A stretch of 51,216 nt of DNA. Origin: an uncultured Lachnospiraceae bacterium (GTDB lineage: Bacteria; Bacillota; Clostridia; Lachnospirales; Lachnospiraceae). The DNA is taken from NCBI GenBank assembly GCA_947166015.1, contig CAMVCQ010000007.1, positions 1 through 51,216 on the forward strand, in the 5' to 3' direction. Under the pieces are notes generated by a model that made no database searches, was not told where the DNA came from, and worked only from the letters and a program-made list of their open reading frames with translations. A program made the translations under genes and the position numbers. Numbering within the stretch: the first letter of the stretch is position 1; every line of letters begins with the position of its first letter. This document shows, in pieces, positions 20,696 to 27,684 of this stretch.

Positions 20696-20841
20696 CCGGA
20701 GCGTAGCGACGGAGTGGCGACGAGAACATCATAGGAACTGTTTACAGTTCCTTGTTCTCAGTCTGCCATCAGTGGCTATTTGTGACGCTCCGGCACAAAT
20801 AGCCGTGTGAAAAATCAGCATATCAGTGTGATTTTTCACAC
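20696..20841 (-). promoter_or_regulatory. Structured hrcA 5' leader: three hairpins and a loop-complementary site
   Basis: Between CIRCE and hrcA lie three strong inverted repeats. H3 (20805-20841) has a perfect 13-base stem (GTGTGAAAAATCA) with an 11-base loop. H2 (20774-20804) directly abuts it and has a perfect 11-base stem (GGCTATTTGTG) and the 9-base loop ACGCTCCGG. H1 (20722-20759) has an outer 7-base stem (GAGAACA), a 4-base bulge and an inner 8-base stem (AGGAACTG). The sequence CCGGAGCGT at 20696-20704, three bases from the hrcA GGAG, is the exact complement of the whole H2 loop. Whether this is a regulatory RNA fold or a palindromic repeat element cannot be told from one copy. Confidence 0.7.
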
Positions 20842-20866
20842 TAGGCAACCTCCCGTTCGTTTCTCG

Positions 20867-20893
20867 TTAGCACTCGCTCTTGTCGAGTGCTAA
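20867..20893 (-). promoter_or_regulatory. CIRCE operator
   Basis: TTAGCACTC (20867-20875), nine bases, GAGTGCTAA (20885-20893): a perfect match to the CIRCE consensus bound by HrcA. It overlaps the predicted start of the hrcA operon transcript. Confidence 0.98.
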
Positions 20894-20897
20894 TCAT

Positions 20898-20926
20898 AAG
20901 ATACCACCTCTGTCGATTATTGTCAA
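20898..20926 (-). promoter_or_regulatory. Sigma-A promoter of the hrcA-grpE-dnaK-dnaJ operon
   Basis: TTGACA (20921-20926) and TATCTT (20898-20903), 17 bases apart on the minus strand. Transcription would begin near 20891, inside CIRCE, giving an untranslated leader of about 210 bases. The 475-base gap between hrcA and the FliK-like gene is fully accounted for by this, the leader and the opposite promoter. Confidence 0.85.
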
Positions 20927-21001
20927 GGCATTTTTTCATTTTTACAAAATTTTCGTCCTCGTTCCAACCCCCATCACAGCAAAAATAAGCCGCATCGACT
21001 C

Positions 21002-21030
21002 TTGCAGACTGAGAATTGTTGTGCTAAAAT
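21002..21030 (+). promoter_or_regulatory. Promoter of the FliK-like gene
   Basis: TTGCAG (21002-21007) and TAAAAT (21025-21030) are separated by 17 bases on the plus strand. The leader of about 120 bases contains a small interrupted hairpin at 21084-21111 (CGACT...AGTCG outer, CGGA...TCCG inner). Confidence 0.6.
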
Positions 21031-21157
21031 AGTGAATGATCACGATGATTCAACCGATATAGTTTATGACACAGTGACCGGTTCGACTCCGGAAAAATGC
21101 TCCGATAGTCGTTCGTCACATTTTTATTCTTATTTATAGAAAGGTTGACCACAGCCT

Positions 21158-23116
21158 ATGTCCATTATGAGCAGTCAGGTACAGAATAACGGTTCCGGAA
21201 GCGGCGCCGTACCTCAGACATCCCGCGCGAGAACATTTCGTACGGGCAACACCACTATGTCTTTGCGTGAGGGACAGACTCTAAAAGGCGTGGTTACCGA
21301 TGTTCATGGAAACAAGATCACATTGGATCTGGGCGAAGGAGCAAGCTTCACGGGTGAGCTCGAGGACGCCGGCAGGTATTCGATAGGGCAGAAAGCCGCA
21401 TTTACCATCACTTCACTTTCAGACAATACCATATATATGGAAGCAAAGGGAGATACATATCTTCTCGGGATGGATGACACGGTCGATCAGGCACTCGAGG
21501 AGGCAGCACTCCCGAAAACAGACAGAAATATAAATATCGTTCAGTCACTTCTCGAAAACGGAAGATCCATCGCAAAAGAGTCGATCATGAATGCAATACG
21601 GCTGACTTCACGCTTTCCCGAAAACAGCGTTGATGCCGTGATAACAATGGATAAGCTCGGTATGGAAATGACAAAAGCTTCCGTAACACAATTTCAACAG
21701 TACAAAGAGCAATCTCACCAGCTCCTGTACAAGATGGATTCACTGACTGATTCGGTTAACGAGATGCTTACCTCCATCGGCGAAAAGGTTCCGCGCCTTG
21801 CAGCTACCGTTGGCGACAGCCTTTTGAGTCTCGCGCTGAACAGCGCACCCACGCTCGAGGAAACCGCGTTGCTCGCCGACAGAACACTACCGGCAGAGCC
21901 TGAGATCCCGACTTTTTTCGATGCAGACAAAAACGCCATCTCAACAGAGCAGCTTTTGGAGCTGACCGAGGGCGCCACCATATTTGACAGCGATGGAAAT
22001 GAGATCACTCTCGAGGAAGCGGTAAAAGCTCTCAAAGAGGCAGACCCTTCCATTGTATCAAGTTCCACAGGCTCAGATAAGATATCAGAGGATGTAAACA
22101 ACATCCTGACAGCCGAAGAAGAAGCCACCATAACAAGCGAGGCTGAGGCCGAGGTTGAAAAAGATCCCACATCCACAGGGGCATTTGGACGGATGCGTGA
22201 TATGCTCGCGGGATTTACCGATTCTGCGGCAGGTGCTATCAAAAATGCCATGACAAACTCCGGCCTTGTGACTGATTTCAGGACTCCTTTCATACACGAG
22301 CAGGTCGGATATACTCTCTCTCCCGATGAGAGAAAGGAATTCGCCGCACTGATAAAAGATCTTCCCCTGTCAGAGGAGATGAAAGCCGCCGTTTCTGACG
22401 GTTCTGCGCTAAATCGCGAACTCCTGACTGAATTGAAAGACACCTTGGGCAAATTGTCAGATGAATCAGCCGGCAAGCTTCTATCAAACAAATTATTTCA
22501 AAATCTCGTAAAATCGCAATTTATGTCCAACTGGACACTGTCGCCTGAGGAATTAAAAGGTGACAACGCCATGAACCGTGTTTATGAAAAAATGACCGAA
22601 CAGTTCCAGGCATTGGAACATTTTTCCGAGGACATACTGGGAAAAAACCTTTTCAAGGACCTCTCGGGAGCAGCACGGGACATGAACCAGAACCTTGATT
22701 TTATGAAGACTTTGAATGATACCTTCCAGTACCTGCAGCTTCCGATCAAGCTCAGCAACCAAAACGCACACGGTGATCTGTATGTAATGACCCGAAAGGA
22801 ATCGCTCAGAAAGAATCCAAACAAGCTCAAGGCCGTACTTCATCTGGAAATGGACCACCTCGGAACGCTCGACATACACATCACCCGGGAAAACACGGCA
22901 GTAACCGCCGCTTTCTATGTTGACAACAAAGAGACCGAGGCATTGTTCTCAAGAAACATCGAGCTTCTGAAGGACAGGATAAACGAGCAGGGATTTGCGT
23001 TTAACGCATCGCTGAATCCAAAAGAAAAGGATATGGATATAGTCAAAGACTTCATAAACGCAGGCGAAACCTCTATCGGAAGCATGCAAAGATACAGCTT
23101 CGACCTGAGAGCATAA
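21158..23116 (+). CDS. Flagellar hook-length control-like protein (FliK C-terminal domain)
   Basis: The protein has 652 residues. Most of it is low-complexity and helical (residues 1-530), and early on it has a small beta-rich part (SLREGQTLKGVVTDVHGN, then LDLGEG) often seen in clostridial FliK-like proteins. The last 110 residues match the Flg_hook domain: LKAVLHLEMDHLGTLDIHI, then TAAFYVDNKETEALFSRNIE and LKDRINEQGFAFNASL. FliK terminates hook growth and switches export specificity. The gene lies away from any flagellar operon, so a second FliK-like role is possible. The ribosome binding site (AAAGG, 13 bases from the first ATG) is weak; another ATG follows three codons on. Confidence 0.72.
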   Translation: MSIMSSQVQNNGSGSGAVPQTSRARTFRTGNTTMSLREGQTLKGVVTDVHGNKITLDLGEGASFTGELEDAGRYSIGQKAAFTITSLSDNTIYMEAKGDTYLLGMDDTVDQALEEAALPKTDRNINIVQSLLENGRSIAKESIMNAIRLTSRFPENSVDAVITMDKLGMEMTKASVTQFQQYKEQSHQLLYKMDSLTDSVNEMLTSIGEKVPRLAATVGDSLLSLALNSAPTLEETALLADRTLPAEPEIPTFFDADKNAISTEQLLELTEGATIFDSDGNEITLEEAVKALKEADPSIVSSSTGSDKISEDVNNILTAEEEATITSEAEAEVEKDPTSTGAFGRMRDMLAGFTDSAAGAIKNAMTNSGLVTDFRTPFIHEQVGYTLSPDERKEFAALIKDLPLSEEMKAAVSDGSALNRELLTELKDTLGKLSDESAGKLLSNKLFQNLVKSQFMSNWTLSPEELKGDNAMNRVYEKMTEQFQALEHFSEDILGKNLFKDLSGAARDMNQNLDFMKTLNDTFQYLQLPIKLSNQNAHGDLYVMTRKESLRKNPNKLKAVLHLEMDHLGTLDIHITRENTAVTAAFYVDNKETEALFSRNIELLKDRINEQGFAFNASLNPKEKDMDIVKDFINAGETSIGSMQRYSFDLRA

Positions 23117-23150
23117 CAAACAAAAACGGGCCCGAATGATCGGACCCGTT
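23116..23150 (-). terminator. Terminator of rny, probably shared with the FliK-like gene
   Basis: AACGGGCCCGA (23125-23135) pairs with TCGGACCCGTT (23140-23150), one mismatch, four-base loop. On the minus strand it is followed by TTTTTGTTTG, a good rho-independent terminator for rny. On the plus strand the T-run is poor, so termination of the FliK-like gene is less certain. Confidence 0.85.
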
Positions 23151-23222
23151 ACTTATTGAATTCAAAACAAATTCAAGCGTTAGATCTAGTGAAACAGCTT
23201 CCGCCGTTTCAAATTCGCGTTT

Positions 23223-24779
23223 TCATTTAGCATAGTCTATAACTCTGGATTCTCGTATGATATTGACCTTGATGGTTCCGGGATACTGCAATTCATCCTC
23301 GATCCTCTTGGCCATATCACGACCCAGGATGACCATTTCATCATCTGAAATCTGGTCAGGCTCAACGATAACTCGAACTTCCCTACCTGCCTGAATGGCA
23401 AAAGATTTTTCAACTCCTTTAAAGCTGTTTGCAACTTCCTCAAGCTGCTTCAAACGATTGGTATATGTCTCCATCGTTTCTCTGCGCGCTCCCGGTCTTG
23501 CAGCCGAGATAGCATCTGCCGCCTGTACCAAAACCGCGATCATGCTCTCCGCTTCAACATCTCCATGATGTGCTTCAACAGCATTTACGATAAGCGGTGT
23601 CTCTTTGTACTTGCGACACAGGTCCGCGCCTATTTGAACATGCGTACCTTCCATCTCCTGGTCGACAGACTTTCCGATGTCGTGCAAAAGTCCTGCTCTT
23701 TTCGCCGTACGTACATCCGCGCCAACCTCCGACGCAAGAAGCCCGCACAGATGTGCAACCTCTATCGAGTGCTTGAGAGCATTTTGACCGAAACTGGTAC
23801 GGTATTTCATCCTTCCGAGAAGTCTGACAAGTTCCGGATGGATTCCGTGAACTCCGACCTCCAATGTGGCTGCCTCACCCTCCTCACGAATAATGGTCTC
23901 AACCTCTTTTTTCGCTTTGTCGACCATTTCCTCGATACGAGCCGGATGTATACGGCCGTCGAGTATGAGTTTTTCGAGGGCGATCCTTGCAACCTCTCTT
24001 TTGACGGGATCAAATCCCGAAAGGATAACTGCCTCAGGTGTATCGTCTATGATCAGATCGATACCGGTAAGATTCTCAAGGGTTCTGATGTTTCGACCCT
24101 CGCGTCCGATGATACGTCCCTTCATATCATCACCCGGAAGCGGTACAACAGAAATCGTTGTCTCAGATACATGATCCGCTGCACATCTTTGGATAGCGGA
24201 TACGATGTACTCTTTTGCTTTCTTGTCTGCCTCCTCTTTCGCCTGACGCTCCATCTCCTTGATCATCACGGCAGTTTCGTGTTTTACATCTTCTTCAACC
24301 TGCTTCAATAAGTATTCTTTTGCCTGTTCAGAGGTAAGTCCGGAAATCTTCTCCAACTCACGCATATGACTCTGACGGAGCTCTTCTACACGCTCCTTTT
24401 CCTTCTCAAAGTTTTTCTCGCGCTGTGAAAGAGAACGATCTCTTTTCTCAAGTTGTTCCGTTTTCCTGTCCAGTGTTTCCTCTTTGCCAAGAACGCGTTT
24501 TTCATAATCCTGAATCTCTGTACGTCTCTCCTTGATCTCTTTGTCGAGATCATTTTTGGCCTTGAGGTTCTCCTCTTTGGCTTCGAGCAGAGCTTCGCGT
24601 TTTTTGTTCTCGGCCGTCTTCAGTGCCTCGTCGATAATCTCTCTTGCTTTCTCTTCGGCATTTCCTATTTTGGCATCATTGAGCTTTGCCTGATAGTTCA
24701 TACCTCCTTTTCTGGCAACCAGAAAAGTGATAACAAGGAGAATCACGAAGACGACAGCCGCGATAACGTTGAGCAACAC
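23223..24779 (-). CDS. rny: Ribonuclease Y
   Basis: RNase Y is the membrane-anchored endoribonuclease that starts mRNA decay in many Firmicutes. From the GTG at 24779 the protein has 518 residues, close to the family norm. It has an N-terminal membrane helix ([20 protein letters not shown]), a long charged coiled coil (about 25-200), a KH domain ([20 protein letters not shown]) and an HD domain ([12 protein letters not shown], then NAVEAHHGD). The start is GTG because AAAGGAGG lies ten bases upstream; the frame is open to 24827. It has its own promoter and terminator. Confidence 0.97.
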   Translation of the reverse strand: MLLNVIAAVVFVILLVITFLVARKGGMNYQAKLNDAKIGNAEEKAREIIDEALKTAENKKREALLEAKEENLKAKNDLDKEIKERRTEIQDYEKRVLGKEETLDRKTEQLEKRDRSLSQREKNFEKEKERVEELRQSHMRELEKISGLTSEQAKEYLLKQVEEDVKHETAVMIKEMERQAKEEADKKAKEYIVSAIQRCAADHVSETTISVVPLPGDDMKGRIIGREGRNIRTLENLTGIDLIIDDTPEAVILSGFDPVKREVARIALEKLILDGRIHPARIEEMVDKAKKEVETIIREEGEAATLEVGVHGIHPELVRLLGRMKYRTSFGQNALKHSIEVAHLCGLLASEVGADVRTAKRAGLLHDIGKSVDQEMEGTHVQIGADLCRKYKETPLIVNAVEAHHGDVEAESMIAVLVQAADAISAARPGARRETMETYTNRLKQLEEVANSFKGVEKSFAIQAGREVRVIVEPDQISDDEMVILGRDMAKRIEDELQYPGTIKVNIIRESRVIDYAK

Positions 24780-24837
24780 TGTCAGTGTACCTCCTTTATA
24801 TTTAATTATCTGTGTCATGAAGACCACAGTTATTAAT

Positions 24838-24866
24838 ATTTTACAATTTTTTTACAAAAATGTCAA
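24838..24866 (-). promoter_or_regulatory. Sigma-A promoter of rny
   Basis: TTGACA (24861-24866) and TAAAAT (24838-24843) lie 17 bases apart on the minus strand. The -35 box overlaps the stop region of fliB. Confidence 0.8.
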
Positions 24867-26038
24867 GAAAATAGTATTTCTTCATGTAAATCGTAGAGAT
24901 TTTCTTCAGAGTGCTCTACCTCCCTCGCGTATATCCTCGCATTTTTCTCTCTGTCAGCCTTTGAAAAATGCCCTGTTCGGGCAAAAATAAGCGCATCCAT
25001 ATCCCTGCCGAACTCACAGCTCATTTTCACGAGCTTTGCGCGACTGAGGAAATCTCTGTCATCCACACATCTCGCCAGCAGCAAAAATGCGTAGTATACA
25101 GCCAGATGCTCATACTCATACTCTCTTTTTTCGGACTTCATGACCTGTCGGACACCGGAAACCGCATTGATGTAGGCATTTTTTTGCTCCTCGGGGCCTG
25201 CTCCCTCCTCATCCGCAAAAAGCTCATACATAGCTTCGACTGTTTCCTTCCACGCATCTCCTATGCTCGCAAGGCCGGAATATATGCTCAATCGCATAAG
25301 GAAATTACGATATATGTCATTATCTTCTTCCGGTTCTATGTCTTTGCAGCCTTTTTTTGCTGTTTCCTTGAGCTCATTCAGACGATCCGTATCGTCGTCC
25401 ACGATCGGGTCGAGATCCATGCGATTTATCCTGTCCTGAACTTTTTCTGCAAAGAGTAAAAATACTTCAATCCTATTTTTTATATCGTATTCTCTGCTTT
25501 GCAATATGTCTATAGCAGCATCTCTTGCCTCTTTCAGATACCCGGCAAAAGCCAGTTCTTCCTCATCCTCTTCAAACGGGAACTCCTCATCAGTTGTCTT
25601 TTCACATATCACAAGTTTTTCGGGACTCGCATACAGAAGCCTTGCGCTCTCCGGACAGCTTGCACTGATCGATATTTCCCGTGTTTTTCCATACTCAAGG
25701 AAATTGCGCGGCGTATTGGTGCAAACCTCACACAATGCCCCTTCGCCCAATGTCGAATACAGCTCACAAAGTCCGCATTTATCCAAAAAAGGGCAGCGCA
25801 GATCATCATCAAGGATAAATCCGTGCTGCTCGTATATTTCTTCGTATCCGTCTTCCTCGGATACATCGTATGTTTTTATGCTATTTTTCAGTCTCTCGCC
25901 AAACTCTCCGGGCACCTGCATATACGACTCATAGCTTTTGTCATCTATGTCTATTTCCCAGCCTGCACAGCAGGTGTCCTCGCATTTGTCAGCTATGCAC
26001 TTGAAATCAAAAAAATATTCAAAAGCTCTGATGATCAT
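24863..26038 (-). CDS. fliB: Flagellin lysine-N-methylase, FliB family
   Basis: FliB-type proteins methylate surface lysines of flagellin, using a cysteine-rich site. The 391-residue protein has the family pattern: FKCIADKCEDTCCAGWEIDI at the N-terminus (C14, C19, C23, C24), then LRCPFLDKCGLCELYSTLG, LCEVCTNTPRNF and ISASCPESARLL. About eleven cysteines lie in the first 150 residues, consistent with a metal or iron-sulfur cluster. The C-terminal half is helical. The start codon shares one base with the stop of the upstream TPR gene (TGATG), so translation is coupled. It ends an operon of translation genes and not a flagellar one; no flagellin gene is in the window. Confidence 0.85.
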   Translation of the reverse strand: MIIRAFEYFFDFKCIADKCEDTCCAGWEIDIDDKSYESYMQVPGEFGERLKNSIKTYDVSEEDGYEEIYEQHGFILDDDLRCPFLDKCGLCELYSTLGEGALCEVCTNTPRNFLEYGKTREISISASCPESARLLYASPEKLVICEKTTDEEFPFEEDEEELAFAGYLKEARDAAIDILQSREYDIKNRIEVFLLFAEKVQDRINRMDLDPIVDDDTDRLNELKETAKKGCKDIEPEEDNDIYRNFLMRLSIYSGLASIGDAWKETVEAMYELFADEEGAGPEEQKNAYINAVSGVRQVMKSEKREYEYEHLAVYYAFLLLARCVDDRDFLSRAKLVKMSCEFGRDMDALIFARTGHFSKADREKNARIYAREVEHSEENLYDLHEEILFS

Positions 26039-27507
26039 CAGTTTTCACCTGTATTGTCATTTGTGTCGTCGGCATTATTGTCATCGTTATTGCCGTTTCC
26101 GTTGCCATTGTCATCGGAGTTTGTCGACTTTTTCTTGTTTCCCGAAAGCTCGGTCAGGTATTTGTCAGCCTGTACCGCTTCCTCAGTTCCTGCTTTTACG
26201 GCAATAGCTTTTTCATAGTACTTCTTTGCTTTGCTCACTTTTCCCATATAGTGATAGCACCTTGCCATCAGATACAATACGTCCTGACGTCCGGGTGATG
26301 CCTTGTTGATGGCTTTGAGCTGTTTCAAAGCCTCTTCCTGGCTTGTATTTATAGTCTCTCTGGCTTTTTGAACCAAAGAATTGATTTCTTTGTCAGGGAT
26401 CTCCGATATCATATCATACAGAGTTTTTGCTGCTTCGTCCTCTAAATCCTTTTTCTTGAGTCCGGTAAGCTCCGCTGCCGCACCCAATCTGTCTCCCGAT
26501 GCATATAGCTGCGCCGCTTTTACCATTTTTTTGTAGTTTTCGGCAGTCTGCTGTGCCTTTGTATCAGCGCCCGATATCGTATCTTTGAGCTTTTTGATCT
26601 CAGTCTCTAAGTCCTCTTTGTTTGCCTCAAGCGTCGCTATCTGAGTATCCTTGACAGAGAGCTGATCGCTCACCTCCGCAATATCACTTCCCGTTGTCTG
26701 AGAGCCTTTTTGCAAGGTCGGCCTGATCAGCACAAAGCACACGAGTATACCTATCGCAAGTCCGATAACTATGTAGATAAACGGCATAAGCGAACGTTTT
26801 TCCTCACGATATGTGCCGACCGGAGTGACATTTTCGAGCGGGTCTTTTTTTGACTTTGGTTTTGTAGTCACATCGACAAAATCCCCGGCTTCCATCACAC
26901 CGCCGAGCTCGCCCAGATACTTGAGCGTGGTAGTGTTGTTGACATCGATCTTTTTGACCCTTTGGAGACATTTGTATGCTCTTCCGTACTCGCCATTTTT
27001 CATGTAGAGGAGCGCCAAAAGGTGTGCAGCACGCAAAAAATGCGGATTTGAACTGACTACCTTTTTGAGCTGTATAATCGCAAGGTCTTCATTTCTGGCC
27101 TGCGCCGATGCGAGTGCTGCATTGTACTTTTTGATAGTCTGATTTGTCAGGTCAAGCGTACTCTGGTTTTTCCTGACTGTATCGATGTAGTAATCGGCGA
27201 TATTGTCATCCGGTGAAAAGTATTTGCTGAGCACCCATTCACTCAACGCAGCGACCGTCTCACCTATCTCATAGTAGACGAGTCCCAAAAGATTGCGTGC
27301 GGGAATATTACCCTTGAAGTACTCAAGACTTTTTTTCAAAGCCTCTATCGCACCACTCAGGTTTCTGACCTTGGCCCTTTCCAGGCCTATATTGTAGTAA
27401 GCTCCCGAAACACTTTTCAGATAATGGATCACCGACAGATCCTGACCGCAAAAATTGCAGCGCACGGCATTATCCAAAACAAGTGCATCACATCTGGGAC
27501 ATCTCAT
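26038..27507 (-). CDS. Zinc-ribbon TPR membrane protein
   Basis: The protein has 489 residues from the ATG at 27507 (GGAGG eight bases upstream; a TTG five codons earlier is less likely). It starts with a zinc ribbon (C3, C6, C17, C20: CPRC...CNFC), then TPR-like helices (about 35-190) with YYNIGLERAKVRNLSGAIEA. One membrane helix follows near residue 250 (FIYIVIGLAIGILVCFVLI), then a coiled coil (275-325) and further TPR units (350-440; YLMARCYHYMGKVSKAKKYY). The tail of about 35 residues is almost only N, D and G. The first TPR set would be cytoplasmic and the second outside. Partner and role are unknown. Confidence 0.75.
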   Translation of the reverse strand: MRCPRCDALVLDNAVRCNFCGQDLSVIHYLKSVSGAYYNIGLERAKVRNLSGAIEALKKSLEYFKGNIPARNLLGLVYYEIGETVAALSEWVLSKYFSPDDNIADYYIDTVRKNQSTLDLTNQTIKKYNAALASAQARNEDLAIIQLKKVVSSNPHFLRAAHLLALLYMKNGEYGRAYKCLQRVKKIDVNNTTTLKYLGELGGVMEAGDFVDVTTKPKSKKDPLENVTPVGTYREEKRSLMPFIYIVIGLAIGILVCFVLIRPTLQKGSQTTGSDIAEVSDQLSVKDTQIATLEANKEDLETEIKKLKDTISGADTKAQQTAENYKKMVKAAQLYASGDRLGAAAELTGLKKKDLEDEAAKTLYDMISEIPDKEINSLVQKARETINTSQEEALKQLKAINKASPGRQDVLYLMARCYHYMGKVSKAKKYYEKAIAVKAGTEEAVQADKYLTELSGNKKKSTNSDDNGNGNGNNDDNNADDTNDNTGEN

Positions 27508-27528
27508 AGGACCGTCCTCCAAAAATTT

Positions 27529-27672
27529 TTACAAAGTATTTTTCACATCCTGAAGCAACTCCTTGACAATGTCAGTGACATCGGCAAGATTGTTGTTGTA
27601 AACCACATCCTCGACACTTTCAACATCCGGACTTGGCTCAAATTTCTTCAGTTCTTCATCAAAATCAAGCAT
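27529..27672 (-). CDS. Small acidic protein, 47 residues
   Basis: A short gene between valS and the TPR gene. It has GGGGAGGG seven bases before its ATG, starts 12 bases after the valS stop and ends just before the ribosome binding site of the next gene. The product begins MLDFDEELKKFEPSPDVESV and continues with EDVVYNNNLADVTDIVKELL; it is acidic, has no membrane segment and looks helical at both ends. I recall similar short proteins near valS in Lachnospiraceae but cannot confirm it here. Function unknown. Confidence 0.75.
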   Translation of the reverse strand: MLDFDEELKKFEPSPDVESVEDVVYNNNLADVTDIVKELLQDVKNTL

Positions 27673-27684
27673 AGTATCCCTCCC

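Noticed and set aside
21054..21060. CCGATAT resembling a sigma-28 -10 element before the FliK-like gene
   Set aside because: No TAAA lies about 15 bases upstream; the TTGCAG/TAAAAT pair at 21002-21030 is a better promoter.
21715..22491. Open frame of 258 codons on the minus strand, serine-rich
   Set aside because: Opposite the FliK-like gene; the serine richness mirrors the codon use of that gene and no ribosome binding site is present.
23565..24311. Open frame of 248 codons on the plus strand
   Set aside because: Shadow of rny, which has clear KH and HD motifs on the other strand.
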